A stretch of 64,000 nt of DNA from an uncultured Sulfitobacter sp. (GTDB lineage Bacteria > Pseudomonadota > Alphaproteobacteria > Rhodobacterales > Rhodobacteraceae). The position numbers and the translations under genes were made by a program. Below, piece after piece: positions 26,875-35,399 of the stretch; the first letter of the stretch is position 1; each line of letters starts with the position of its first letter. The notes beneath the pieces are model-generated. The model saw only the letters and a program-made list of their open reading frames with translations, searched no databases and was not told the origin of the DNA. The DNA lies in assembly GCF_947499945.1 (NCBI RefSeq), contig NZ_CANMQD010000001.1, forward strand, positions 1,116,001 through 1,180,000, given 5' to 3'.

Positions 26875-28371
26875 ATGTTTGAGAATCTCAGTGAACGCCT
26901 CTCTGGTGTCTTTGACCGCCTGACCAAACAGGGCGCACTCAGCGATGAGGATGTCAAAACCGCCCTGCGCGAAGTGCGCGTTGCCCTGCTTGAGGCCGAT
27001 GTATCGCTTCCCGTAGCGCGTGATTTTGTCAACGCCGTGCAGGAAAAAGCCACAGGCCAAGCCGTCACAAAATCCATCACGCCGGGTCAGCAGGTCGTCA
27101 AGATCGTGCACGATGCCCTGATCGACGTGCTGCGCGGCGAGGGCGAACCGGGCCACCTCAAGATCGACAATGCCCCTGCCCCCATCCTGATGGTCGGCCT
27201 GCAAGGCTCGGGTAAAACCACCACAACCGCCAAGCTCGCCAAACGCCTCAAAGAAAAAGAGGGCAAGCGCGTGCTCATGGCTTCGCTCGACGTTAACCGC
27301 CCCGCCGCGATGGAACAGCTTGCGATCCTCGGCGTGCAAATCGGCGTCGACACCCTCCCGATTGTCAAAGGCGAGACACCCGTCCAGATCGCCAAACGCA
27401 CCAAGACCCAAGCAGCCTTGGGCGGCTATGACGTCTACATGCTCGACACCGCTGGTCGCCTCTCGATTGACGAAGAGCTGATGGCGCAGGTCGAACAAGT
27501 CCGCGATATCGTGACCCCGCGCGAAACCCTGCTGGTTGTCGATGGACTCACAGGTCAGGACGCCGTGCAAACCGCCGAGAATTTCAACACCCGCATCGGC
27601 ATTTCCGGTGTGGTCCTCACCCGTATGGACGGCGACGGTCGCGGCGGTGCGGCCTTGTCCATGCGCGCCGTCACTGGCAGCCCGATCAAATTTGTAGGCC
27701 TCGGCGAAAAGATGGACGCGCTCGAGACGTTCGAACCTGAGCGTGTTGCGGGCCGTATTCTCGGCATGGGCGACATCGTTGCTCTCGTGGAAAAAGCCCA
27801 AGAAACCATCGAGGCTGAGCAAGCCGAAAAGATGATGAAGCGCATGGCCAAGGGGATGTTCAATATGAACGACCTCAAAATGCAGCTTGAACAGATGCTC
27901 AAAATGGGCGGCATGCAGGGTATGATGGGCATGATGCCGGGCATGGGCAAAATGGCCAAACAGATCGAGGACGCAGGCCTTGATGACAAAATCCTCAAAC
28001 AGCAAATCGCCCTCATCAACTCCATGACGAAAAAAGAGCGCGCCAACCCCGCGATCCTTCAGGCCAGCCGCAAAAAGCGGATCGCCAAAGGTGCAGGCAT
28101 GGAGGTCTCCGACCTGAACAAGCTGATGAAAATGCAGCGCCAGATGTCCGATATGATGAAGAAGATGGGCAAAGGAAAAGGCGGCATGATGAAAGCCGCG
28201 ATGAAGCAGATGATGGGCGGAAAAGGTGGCATGGACCCCGCCGCAATGGCCCAAGGCATGGACCCAAAAGCCCTTGAAGCAGCCGCCAAACAAATGGGCG
28301 GAAAACTCCCCGGCATGGGCGGCGGCATGGGCCTGCCCGCAGGTCTTTCAGGCTTCGGGAAGAAAAAGTGA
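26875..28371 (+). CDS. ffh: Signal recognition particle protein Ffh
   Basis: 498 residues. The NG GTPase domain shows G1 GLQGSGKTTTTAKLA, DVNRPAAMEQL, the DTAGRL motif and TRMDGDGRGG. The C-terminal M domain (from about 320) is Met-rich (KMGGMQGMMGMMPGMGKMAK) and binds signal peptides and SRP RNA. Additional Met/Gly/Lys repeats at the C-terminus are longer than in E. coli. It delivers nascent chains to FtsY. The cognate SRP RNA gene is at 63281-63375. It overlaps the next gene by GTGA and probably leads the transcript into the rpsP block. Confidence 0.98.
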   Translation: MFENLSERLSGVFDRLTKQGALSDEDVKTALREVRVALLEADVSLPVARDFVNAVQEKATGQAVTKSITPGQQVVKIVHDALIDVLRGEGEPGHLKIDNAPAPILMVGLQGSGKTTTTAKLAKRLKEKEGKRVLMASLDVNRPAAMEQLAILGVQIGVDTLPIVKGETPVQIAKRTKTQAALGGYDVYMLDTAGRLSIDEELMAQVEQVRDIVTPRETLLVVDGLTGQDAVQTAENFNTRIGISGVVLTRMDGDGRGGAALSMRAVTGSPIKFVGLGEKMDALETFEPERVAGRILGMGDIVALVEKAQETIEAEQAEKMMKRMAKGMFNMNDLKMQLEQMLKMGGMQGMMGMMPGMGKMAKQIEDAGLDDKILKQQIALINSMTKKERANPAILQASRKKRIAKGAGMEVSDLNKLMKMQRQMSDMMKKMGKGKGGMMKAAMKQMMGGKGGMDPAAMAQGMDPKALEAAAKQMGGKLPGMGGGMGLPAGLSGFGKKK

Positions 28372-28946
28372 GCCACACCACCATCCATATCCCCACGCTA
28401 GAGACAGAGCGTCTGATCCTGCGCGCCCCGAGCAGGCAGGACATCCAGTTCTATGTGGCCTTCAAAACATCTCAGCGCTCCGCCTTTACAGACGGTCCCC
28501 ACGATCCAGCGACCGCAACGGCACTCTTTAGCGAAGTTGCAGGCCAATGGATTATGCGCGGCTATGGCCTGTTCATGGCCACGACAAAAGCGGACCCCGA
28601 CACTGTCGTAGGGGGCTTTGGCGTGTTCCACCCCGAAGGTCAGGAAGAGCCGGAATTCGGCTGGTCCCTCTACGCGGCAGAGCATGAAGGCAAAGGGTAT
28701 GTAACCGAAGCCATGCGCGGAGTAATTCCGTGGGCTTGGACAGTTCTGGGCGTGAACACCGCACAATCCCATGTGCATGCTGGCAACGATGCATCCGTGA
28801 TCGTGGCAGAGCGTCTTGGCGCAGCTTTCGACCCGGAGCAGACGCGCATTGCCAGCGCAGAGGGCGGTCAATTCTACGATCCTGCACGCCCCATAGATAA
28901 ACCAAAAGTACACATCTGGCGTCACACCAAAGGGCAGTTGAAATGA
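28368..28946 (+). CDS. GNAT-family N-acetyltransferase
   Basis: 192 residues of the RimJ/RimL type: LETERLILRAPSRQDIQFY, EFGWSLYAAEHEGKGYVTEA (acetyl-CoA loop) and VIVAERLGAAFD. The start is GTG, overlapping the ffh stop (GTGA). Position inside the ffh-rpsP-rimM block and its relation to ribosomal protein acetylases make a translation-linked substrate possible but unproven. Confidence 0.85.
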   Translation: MSHTTIHIPTLETERLILRAPSRQDIQFYVAFKTSQRSAFTDGPHDPATATALFSEVAGQWIMRGYGLFMATTKADPDTVVGGFGVFHPEGQEEPEFGWSLYAAEHEGKGYVTEAMRGVIPWAWTVLGVNTAQSHVHAGNDASVIVAERLGAAFDPEQTRIASAEGGQFYDPARPIDKPKVHIWRHTKGQLK

Positions 28947-29050
28947 ACATCTGTCGTTTGAAAATGCCGCGCTGCGGCGGTGTACAGGGGGTGTACGGGT
29001 GCTGTACCCATAACACTCCCCTGCTGAACACCATATCGGAGGCTCCATGA
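28943..29050 (+). CDS. Candidate 35-residue peptide between GNAT and chorismate mutase
   Basis: A short frame starting MNICRLKMPRCGGVQGVYGC, then CTHNTPLLNTISEAP. It starts with an ATGA overlap on the upstream gene's stop and ends with an ATGA overlap on the chorismate mutase start, the arrangement of coupled genes. Four cysteines. There is no separate ribosome binding site and the middle contains GTAC-rich inverted repeats, so it could be a chance frame or leader. Confidence 0.3.
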   Translation: MNICRLKMPRCGGVQGVYGCCTHNTPLLNTISEAP

Positions 29051-29343
29051 CCGACGCTGTAAAACTCGCCGCAGAGGTCCTCAAGGACCACCGCGCCAGC
29101 ATCGATCGCCTCGATGCGATCCTCGTCTATACATTAGGCGAGCGGTTCAAACACACTCAGGCTGTGGGGAAACTCAAAGCCTGTCACGACCTTCCCCCGT
29201 CCGATCCGGCCCGTGAAGCGGCCCAGATCGAGCGGCTAGAAGATTTGGCGAAACGGGCCGATCTTGACCCCGAATTCGCCAAGAAGTTTCTCAACTTCAT
29301 CATCGCTGAAGTCATTCAGCACCACGAAGAACATCAATCGTAG
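29047..29343 (+). CDS. Chorismate mutase (AroQ type)
   Basis: 98 residues, a single AroQ domain converting chorismate to prephenate. Typical elements: HRASIDRLDAILVYTLGERF with the first catalytic Arg region, QAVGKLKACHDLPPSDPARE (KxxK segment), and FLNFIIAEVIQHHEEH at the end. GGAGG lies 6 bases upstream of the ATG. A separate prephenate dehydratase is at 58909, so the two phenylalanine steps are unfused. Its place before rpsP is a conserved Rhodobacterales arrangement as I recall. Confidence 0.9.
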   Translation: MTDAVKLAAEVLKDHRASIDRLDAILVYTLGERFKHTQAVGKLKACHDLPPSDPAREAAQIERLEDLAKRADLDPEFAKKFLNFIIAEVIQHHEEHQS

Positions 29344-29391
29344 GGTGCGCATTCACTGCGCACCACCCAACAAAACAAGGACTTAAATACC

Positions 29392-29793
29392 ATGGCCATG
29401 AAAATTCGCCTCGCCCGCGGTGGCTCCAAAAAGCGCCCCTTCTACCGTATCGTAGCAGCAGACAGCCGCATGCCACGTGATGGCCGCTTTATTGAAAAGC
29501 TCGGCACATATGCGCCACTGCTGCCAAAAGACAGCGAAGATCGCGTTAAAATGAACGTTGAGCGCATCGAGTACTGGTTGGGTCAAGGCGCACAGCCAAC
29601 AGACCGTATCCAGCGTATGCTCGAAGCAGCTGGCGTGCGCCCAAAGACAGAGCGCAACAACCCGAAAAAGGGCACACCGGGCAAGAAAGCAACTGCACGC
29701 GTGGAAGAGAAAGCAGCCAAGGCCGCAGCCGCAGCGGAAGCCGCCGCAGCACCTGCCGAGGAAACACCCACAGAAGAAGCGGCCACCGAGTAA
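29392..29793 (+). CDS. rpsP: 30S ribosomal protein S16
   Basis: 133 residues. The S16 core occupies the first 85: [58 protein letters not shown]. It is followed by a basic segment and an Ala/Glu-rich tail of about 30 residues that most S16 proteins lack but that is common in alphaproteobacteria. Part of the block that continues to bluB, rimM and trmD. Confidence 0.97.
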   Translation: MAMKIRLARGGSKKRPFYRIVAADSRMPRDGRFIEKLGTYAPLLPKDSEDRVKMNVERIEYWLGQGAQPTDRIQRMLEAAGVRPKTERNNPKKGTPGKKATARVEEKAAKAAAAAEAAAAPAEETPTEEAATE

Positions 29794-29809
29794 ACAAGGA
29801 AAATCCGGC

Positions 29810-30439
29810 ATGGAAACATTCTCTGATGAATTCCGTGCCGGGCTGACCGACCTGATGCGCTGGCGCCGCGATGTGCGCCAGTTTTGCACCGATCCCGTGG
29901 AGGAGGCACTTGTCCAAGAGTGCCTCTCCACGCTTTCCCTCGCCCCCTCCGTTGGCCTGTCAGAGCCTTGGCGCGTAATCCGCGTCCGCTCCGATACTGC
30001 CCGCGCTGCGGCGCTTGAGAACTTCCAGACCGCCAATGCAAAAGCGCTTGAAGGCTATGACGGCGACAAGGCTGCGCTTTATGCCTCGCTCAAGCTGTCT
30101 GGAATGCAGGAAGCCCCTGAACACATTGCCATTTTTTGTGACGACGCCACGCCTAAGGGTGCAGGCCTCGGTGCGGCTTCCATGCCGGAAATGCGCCGCT
30201 ATTCCGTTGTGGGAGCCATCACTCTGATGTGGCTGCACGCCCGCACACTGGGCCTCGGCGTCGGTTGGGTCTCTGTCATTGATCCGCAACGCATGTGCCG
30301 TGATCTGGATGCACCACCCGACTGGTCGCTTGTCGCTTACCTTTGCCTTGGCTGGCCGCGCGATGTATCCCTAACCCCAGAGCTTGAAACAAAAGGCTGG
30401 GAGGCCCGCGCCGCCGCCCTGCACATCGAGGAACGCTGA
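29810..30439 (+). CDS. bluB: 5,6-dimethylbenzimidazole synthase BluB
   Basis: 209 residues of the nitroreductase fold. BluB fragments reduced FMN to make dimethylbenzimidazole, the lower ligand of cobalamin. Family marks: LMRWRRDVRQF, LAPSVGLSEPWRVIRV, LGVGWVSVIDP and YLCLGWP. This WRRDVR plus SVGLSEPWR combination separates BluB from general nitroreductases. It lies 16 bases after rpsP and overlaps the next small gene by TGATG. Functionally it joins cobC and cobD at the start of the window. Confidence 0.9.
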   Translation: METFSDEFRAGLTDLMRWRRDVRQFCTDPVEEALVQECLSTLSLAPSVGLSEPWRVIRVRSDTARAAALENFQTANAKALEGYDGDKAALYASLKLSGMQEAPEHIAIFCDDATPKGAGLGAASMPEMRRYSVVGAITLMWLHARTLGLGVGWVSVIDPQRMCRDLDAPPDWSLVAYLCLGWPRDVSLTPELETKGWEARAAALHIEER

Positions 30440-30588
30440 TGTTTGGACTACTGAAATTCGCTGCCACATTGTGCATTGGCGCCGTGCTGGGCTTTCACTT
30501 GAACGGCATGCTGATGAAGGCAGAATGCAGCGCAGGCGCGGGACAATGGACCGGCACGATCTGCGTTGATTCGGATTTGGAACAATGA
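30439..30588 (+). CDS. Small membrane protein, 49 residues
   Basis: Begins [20 protein letters not shown] and continues with one more half-hydrophobic segment and two cysteines ([19 protein letters not shown]). A single N-terminal membrane helix is predicted. Its ATG overlaps the bluB stop (TGATG) and its stop overlaps the rimM start (ATGA), so it is translated within the operon. I recall no named family. Confidence 0.68.
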   Translation: MFGLLKFAATLCIGAVLGFHLNGMLMKAECSAGAGQWTGTICVDSDLEQ

Positions 30589-31130
30589 GCGTGAGCCGCA
30601 TTTGCGTGGGCACAATCTCGGGGTCCTATGGTGTGCAAGGCGAGCTGCGCATCAAAAGCTTTTGTGCCGTACCCGAAGACATCGAAACTTATAGCCCGCT
30701 GACCGACGAAAGCGGCGAGCTTGAGTTCAACCTCGCCATTTTACGGCCTATCAAAAACGGATTTTCCGCGCGCATGCCAAACGTCGCGAACAAGGAAGAT
30801 GCCGACGCCTACCGCGGCACCAAGCTGTTCGCCCGCCGCGAGCAGATGCCCTCCCTCCCCGATGACGAGTTCTACCATGCCGATCTGATCGGGCTTGATG
30901 TCTATGACACTGGCGGCGTCCTGCTGGGCAAGGTCAAAACCGTTCAAAACCACGGCGCGGATGATCTGCTGGAGCTTCAACTTACCGGCACTTCCACCAC
31001 TACGTTTCTCCCCTTCACCAAGGCAGCAGTGCCAACAGTTGATCTGGCCTCTGGTCGCATAGTCGCCAACCCGCCCGAAGGCATCCTGCCCACACCAAAA
31101 GACGCCCCCAAAACCGCGCAGCAGGACTGA
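30585..31130 (+). CDS. rimM: 16S rRNA processing protein RimM
   Basis: 181 residues. N-terminal RimM domain ([23 protein letters not shown]) and C-terminal PRC barrel ([34 protein letters not shown]). RimM acts in maturation of the 30S head, where it contacts S19. Start ATG overlaps the upstream small gene stop. In most bacteria trmD follows directly; here two sulfotransferase-like genes intervene. Confidence 0.96.
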   Translation: MSVSRICVGTISGSYGVQGELRIKSFCAVPEDIETYSPLTDESGELEFNLAILRPIKNGFSARMPNVANKEDADAYRGTKLFARREQMPSLPDDEFYHADLIGLDVYDTGGVLLGKVKTVQNHGADDLLELQLTGTSTTTFLPFTKAAVPTVDLASGRIVANPPEGILPTPKDAPKTAQQD

Positions 31131-31132
31131 AC

Positions 31133-31915
31133 ATGCGGCGGGTTATTATCCACGCCGGATTTCACAAAACGGGCACGACCAGCCTGCAACAAACTCTGCG
31201 CGCCAACCGTGCCGCCTTGCGTCCTGAAATACGTCTGGTCCTGCGTCCGGGCATGACCGCGCTGTGCGAATGCGCCCGTGCCTACAGTCGATCGCGCGAA
31301 GATTACGATCTGGGGCTGGTCAAATATGAGGCTGCGATGCTGGTGGAGCGGTTGGCCGAAGAGGAGGCGACCACGATCGTTATCAGTTCCGAAGACCTTA
31401 GCGGTCACATGCCGGGCCGCCACGGCCTGCACGGTTATGGCGCGGCACCGCATCTGATGCGCGCCTTGGCTGTGGCGTTCAAAGCGGCAGCACCTGATGA
31501 CGAGCTGTCGTTCTTTTTCACCACGCGGAGTGCAGCACCTTGGCTACGCAGCTGCTATGGTCAACATCTGCGCGCCTCCCGTATGGTTTGGGATGAGGCA
31601 GACTATGTCAAACGGCTCAAATCATCGGCCGAGCATGGCAAAATCATCGATCTTATCCGCAAGGAAGTCATTGAGCACAGTGTGATAGACGCTGCCCTAG
31701 AGGACTATGCTGACCAGTCCCTTGGCATGGCGGAGGCGTTGCTGGATCATCTCGAATTCAGCAAGGAGCGTCGCGCGACCTTCGGGACTGCCGCCCCGCG
31801 AAATGCGGCTCTTTCTGCGGATATGCTGGCCGAATTGCTCACGCTCAACCGCTCTGATTTAGACGACACAGCCCTGCGAAAAGCCAAACGGGCACTGATC
31901 GAAGGAGCCGCCTGA
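31133..31915 (+). CDS. Sulfotransferase-like protein (first of a tandem pair)
   Basis: 260 residues. The N-terminus RRVIIHAGFHKTGTTSLQQT is the PAPS-binding 5'-phosphosulfate loop of sulfotransferases. FFFTTRSAAPWLRSCYGQHL corresponds to the 3'-phosphate binding Arg/Ser region. Substrate unknown; a cell-surface glycan or small molecule is possible. No signal peptide. It starts 2 bases after rimM and overlaps its paralogue by TGATG. Confidence 0.78.
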   Translation: MRRVIIHAGFHKTGTTSLQQTLRANRAALRPEIRLVLRPGMTALCECARAYSRSREDYDLGLVKYEAAMLVERLAEEEATTIVISSEDLSGHMPGRHGLHGYGAAPHLMRALAVAFKAAAPDDELSFFFTTRSAAPWLRSCYGQHLRASRMVWDEADYVKRLKSSAEHGKIIDLIRKEVIEHSVIDAALEDYADQSLGMAEALLDHLEFSKERRATFGTAAPRNAALSADMLAELLTLNRSDLDDTALRKAKRALIEGAA

Positions 31916-32703
31916 TGCCGCGTAGAATCGTTGTGCATGCAGGATTTCACAAAACAGGCACCTCAACGGTTCAGGCCGTCTTGCGCGCCAATCGCAAGAC
32001 GCTGATGCCTGCGCTTGCCATTCGCCTCAAAGGGCAGATGAAAGAGTTGGTGAGTGCGACGCGCGGCTATTCCACCTATGGCACCGCCGATGCGCTGGAG
32101 AAAGTTAGCAGCCGGTTTGACGCCCTGCTCGATGATCTTCCAGGTATGCCGCGCCGCACACTTTTGCTCAGTGCGGAAGAGTTGTCGGGCCATATGCCGG
32201 GCCGTGGCCCCTTGGCAGAATATAGCGCGGCACCCATCCTGATGTACCAATTCTGGCAGCGCGCTCAGGCGAAGTTTCCAAAAACCCCGATCGTCTTCTG
32301 CTTTGCTACCCGTGAGCCTGACACTTGGCTGCGCTCGGCATGGGCCGAGCATGTGAAGTCGTCGGGCATGACACTCGATTTTACCGAATATGCAGTGCGG
32401 TATTCGCAGGCTTCCAATCTGGCTGCGATTGTGGGCGAGGTGCGCCGCCGTGTCCCTGCCCCCGTGCACAGTTATGCATTGGAGGACTGTGCAAACCTGC
32501 CACTTGGCCCAGCGGACCCTGTGTTGGACCTGTGTGATCTCCCTGACGACATCCGCAGCACGCTGGCCCCACAGCCACCCCAGAATACACGGCTAAGTGA
32601 GGAGATGCTTGACGCCTTGCTCGCGATCAATAGGGCGCATAGTGACACAGATGCCCGCAACGCCGCCAAGGCGAAACTTTTGGGCAAAGGAGCCGATACA
32701 TGA
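31915..32703 (+). CDS. Sulfotransferase-like protein (second of a tandem pair)
   Basis: 262 residues, a diverged copy of the preceding gene: RRIVVHAGFHKTGTSTVQAV, SAEELSGHMPGRGPL (the first copy has SSEDLSGHMPGRHGL), and CFATREPDTWLRSAWAEHV. The shared SGHMPGR motif defines the pair. It overlaps the first copy by TGATG and trmD by ATGA, so both copies are locked into the rimM-trmD transcript. Substrate unknown. Confidence 0.78.
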   Translation: MPRRIVVHAGFHKTGTSTVQAVLRANRKTLMPALAIRLKGQMKELVSATRGYSTYGTADALEKVSSRFDALLDDLPGMPRRTLLLSAEELSGHMPGRGPLAEYSAAPILMYQFWQRAQAKFPKTPIVFCFATREPDTWLRSAWAEHVKSSGMTLDFTEYAVRYSQASNLAAIVGEVRRRVPAPVHSYALEDCANLPLGPADPVLDLCDLPDDIRSTLAPQPPQNTRLSEEMLDALLAINRAHSDTDARNAAKAKLLGKGADT

Positions 32704-33497
32704 CCCCGCCCAACCGCTCTCACGGGAAGCAACGCGTGATGCAGGCACTCAAACCGCGTGAGTTGATGCAAGACACCCCCGACTATGTCCACGTCTGGCA
32801 AGCGCATGTGCTAACCCTGTTCCCAGAACTGTTTCCCGGTGTCTTAGGGGCAAGTCTGACGGGCCGTGCGCTCAAAGAAAGCCAATGGCAGTTACACGCA
32901 CATGACCTGCGCGAATACGGCCTGACCAAGCACCGCAATGTCGATGATACCCCTGCAGGTGGCGGTGCGGGGATGGTCCTGCGGGCCGATGTGGTTGGAC
33001 CCGCGATTGAGGCTGTTCAGGCCCGTGCTATGGGGCGTTGGCCCATTTTGTACATGTCCCCGCGCGGTAAGCGATTTGATCAGGCGATGGCACGTGATCT
33101 GGCCTCTTGTGCAGGTGTAACCATGCTCTGTGGGCGCTTTGAGGGCGTGGATGAGCGCGTGATTGAGCATTACGGCATTACCGAAGTCTCGCTGGGTGAC
33201 TTTGTCATGACGGGCGGTGAACTTGCTGCCCAAGCGATGATTGACGCCACTGTCCGTCTGCTGCCCGGTGTGCTTGGCAATGCCGAGAGCACGGTCGAGG
33301 AGAGCCACTCCGACGGTCTGTTGGAGCACCCGCAATACACCAAACCCGCCGAGTGGAATGACCGCGCAATCCCGCCCGTACTTATGTCTGGCAACCATGC
33401 CGAGATCGCCAAATGGCGACGCGAGATGTCGCATAAGCTCACGGCTGAACGGCGCCCCGACCTTTGGGCGGCACATCAGGCCCGTAAGGATGACTGA
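32700..33497 (+). CDS. trmD: tRNA (guanine-N1)-methyltransferase TrmD
   Basis: 265 residues, about 30 more than usual because of an N-terminal extension before the family start WQAHVLTLFPELFPG. It makes m1G37 in tRNA using SAM bound in a trefoil knot: YMSPRGKRFDQ, LCGRFEGVDERVIEHY, SLGDFVMTGGELAAQ. The ATG overlapping the upstream stop is used, but an in-frame start at about residue 14 or 23 is also possible. It overlaps the deacetylase-like gene at its 3' end. Confidence 0.95.
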   Translation: MTPPNRSHGKQRVMQALKPRELMQDTPDYVHVWQAHVLTLFPELFPGVLGASLTGRALKESQWQLHAHDLREYGLTKHRNVDDTPAGGGAGMVLRADVVGPAIEAVQARAMGRWPILYMSPRGKRFDQAMARDLASCAGVTMLCGRFEGVDERVIEHYGITEVSLGDFVMTGGELAAQAMIDATVRLLPGVLGNAESTVEESHSDGLLEHPQYTKPAEWNDRAIPPVLMSGNHAEIAKWRREMSHKLTAERRPDLWAAHQARKDD

Positions 33498-34236
33498 ATG
33501 GGCGGTCCTTGACGCTGAGTTGTCTGCTTGGGCGCAGAACGGTCTGACGCCGCGCTTTTGGTGGCGTGATGATGATGCGCGAGAAGTCACACCCGCGCTT
33601 GAGACGTTGCTGGGCTTGTCCGATACCTATGCGGTTCCTACACATCTGTCCGTGATCCCTGACGGGCTGCAACGCGACCTTGCTCCACGATTGCGCGATG
33701 CGGGGTATGCGTATGTTCTGCAACACGGGCTAAGCCATATCAATCATGAGCCGAAAGGTGCCCCTGCATCGGAGGTCGGCAACCTGCGAAATCTGGCACT
33801 GCAAGAAGCCGATTTGCGCTGCGGCTGGGAGATTTTGCAGACCGCTGACCTGCCCCGCCTTCTGCACGGATTTGTCCCGCCGTGGAACCGTATCGGTGAT
33901 ATTACACGCCGCCACCTGCCCGATTGGGGATACAGCTTTCTATCCGCCTATGAGGGACGTGGAGAGGATGCAGATATCGTGGGCTTGACGCAAATAGACG
34001 CCCACCTTGATCCGATCCGGTGGAAATACGACCGCATATTTCGTGGTGAGGATAAGATGCTAGCGATGCTGATCGAACATCTGCAAGAGCGGCGCAGCAC
34101 AGATTCCAGACGACCCATCGGCTATGTCACGCATCACCTGCAAACTGATGATGCAATATGGGATTTCACCGATAAACTGTTTCAGCGCACGCGCGGCATG
34201 TGGCGCACTGTGCCCGAGATGCAAAAGGAGGCCTGA
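33490..34236 (+). CDS. Polysaccharide deacetylase-like protein
   Basis: 248 residues. The opening FWWRDDDARE with an Asp pair and the later LQHGLSHINHEP (His-x3-His type) are the metal-binding motifs of NodB-like deacetylases. HGFVPPWNRIGD and YVTHHLQTDDAIW continue the fold. Substrate unknown. The ATG at 33490 overlaps the trmD stop region by 8 bases. No signal peptide, so cytoplasmic action is suggested. It is followed at 3 bases by a GNAT gene. Confidence 0.8.
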   Translation: MTEWAVLDAELSAWAQNGLTPRFWWRDDDAREVTPALETLLGLSDTYAVPTHLSVIPDGLQRDLAPRLRDAGYAYVLQHGLSHINHEPKGAPASEVGNLRNLALQEADLRCGWEILQTADLPRLLHGFVPPWNRIGDITRRHLPDWGYSFLSAYEGRGEDADIVGLTQIDAHLDPIRWKYDRIFRGEDKMLAMLIEHLQERRSTDSRRPIGYVTHHLQTDDAIWDFTDKLFQRTRGMWRTVPEMQKEA

Positions 34237-34239
34237 GAC

Positions 34240-35088
34240 ATGGTCACCGTCAGATTTGCAACGCCCTCACAGCGCGACGAAGTCGAAGCATTTATGCACG
34301 CGGCATTTCCCCGCGCCAAATGGGGGTTGGAGGGTTGGACCCGTTTGCTCGCCAATCGTTGGGGCGGGGCGCAGGGTGAGTTTGCTGTTGTTGCGATGGA
34401 TGGTGATCAACTGATCGGTGTGATGGGGATGAACGATAGCCTTCGCCATACCCCGCGCGGACCTCGCAGATATCGGAATTTGACGTCGTGGTATGTCCTG
34501 AAATCGCATCGCGGCATGGGCCTTGGCGAGACTTTGATGCACACGGCGATGAATGATCCCGAAGTGACCTCTACCAATCTCACCAGTGCCAAAGCAGCTC
34601 TGCCACTCGTTGATCGGATCGGGTTTAAAGTGCTGGATGCCAAGCGGCTGGTTTGGCGGCCAAGTGGCGGGAAAACTCTGAACCTCACCCTTGATCCACT
34701 ACGCGATGCGTCCCTCAATCCTGTGGACGCTCAAGTGTTGGGGGATCACGCTGACCTCAATCTTAAACCCGTCACGATTGAAACGCCGGGCGGGCCGTGT
34801 ACTTTGGTCCTGTCGGTCAAACAGAAGGTCGATGAATACGTCACTCATGAGGCCGTCTATGTCGGCCAGCCTGATCTAGTGGCGCGGTATGGTCGCAGCA
34901 TTGCAGATACGCTGCTGCCCGAAGAGGGCGCGGTTTTCAGCGTCGACAGCCGTCTGGTAACGGGTGCAGAACCCGACGCCATTGAGCAGATCGAAGTGCC
35001 CCGCTTTTACAAAGGGGACAGCATGCTGCCCGCCGAAATCGATCACATGTATTCGGAAATCGTCTTGATGGACATGAAGCTATATTAG
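34240..35088 (+). CDS. GNAT-family N-acetyltransferase, long form
   Basis: 282 residues. An N-terminal GNAT domain (VTVRFATPSQRDEVEAFMHA, and YVLKSHRGMGLGETLMHTAM, the acetyl-CoA loop) is followed by about 130 residues that I cannot assign (FSVDSRLVTGAEPDAIEQIE, VPRFYKGDSMLPAEIDHMYS). Coming 3 bases after the deacetylase-like gene, it may act on the same substrate, for example re-acylating an amino sugar; that is inference. A terminator follows. Confidence 0.78.
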   Translation: MVTVRFATPSQRDEVEAFMHAAFPRAKWGLEGWTRLLANRWGGAQGEFAVVAMDGDQLIGVMGMNDSLRHTPRGPRRYRNLTSWYVLKSHRGMGLGETLMHTAMNDPEVTSTNLTSAKAALPLVDRIGFKVLDAKRLVWRPSGGKTLNLTLDPLRDASLNPVDAQVLGDHADLNLKPVTIETPGGPCTLVLSVKQKVDEYVTHEAVYVGQPDLVARYGRSIADTLLPEEGAVFSVDSRLVTGAEPDAIEQIEVPRFYKGDSMLPAEIDHMYSEIVLMDMKLY

Positions 35089-35103
35089 CGCTTCATGGTA
35101 GTG

Positions 35104-35134
35104 CCCCACCCCCAGTGTGAAGGGGCGGGGTTTT
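35104..35134 (+). terminator. Intrinsic terminator after the GNAT gene
   Basis: CCCCACCCC, a 9-base loop, then GGGGCGGGG with one mismatch and TTTT. It marks the end of the long ffh-to-GNAT transcript, 15 bases after the stop. Confidence 0.82.
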
Positions 35135-35144
35135 CCAAATTTGC

Positions 35145-35387
35145 TTAGGCTTTCTCGCGCAGATATGCGGCGATCTCGTCCTTCAACGCCAACCGTTCGC
35201 GCCGCATCTTCTGCATATTGTCATCGCTTGTTGGCTCTACATCGGTTTCTGCGCGGTGAATGGCGCGATTCACGGTGTGATAGCTATCTGAAAGCTTTGC
35301 GAAATGGTTGTCCGACTGGCGCAGCGTGGCCATTTGCTCTGCCTGCTCCGGGAATTCTTCGGCCAGTTCGTGTGGAGTATGTGTCAT
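35145..35387 (-). CDS. YdcH/DUF465 family protein
   Basis: 80 residues, all-helical and highly charged: LRQSDNHFAKLSDSYHTVNR and KMRRERLALKDEIAAYLREK. These are the two helices of the YdcH/SlyX-like small proteins whose function is unknown. It lies 12 bases after ppk2 on the same strand and is probably cotranscribed. Confidence 0.82.
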   Translation of the reverse strand: MTHTPHELAEEFPEQAEQMATLRQSDNHFAKLSDSYHTVNRAIHRAETDVEPTSDDNMQKMRRERLALKDEIAAYLREKA

Positions 35388-35399
35388 GTATTTTCCTTT

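Noticed and set aside
26689..28293. 534-codon open frame on the minus strand opposite ffh
   Set aside because: It mirrors ffh codons, is His/Gly/Ala-rich with no family pattern, and ffh is certain on the other strand.
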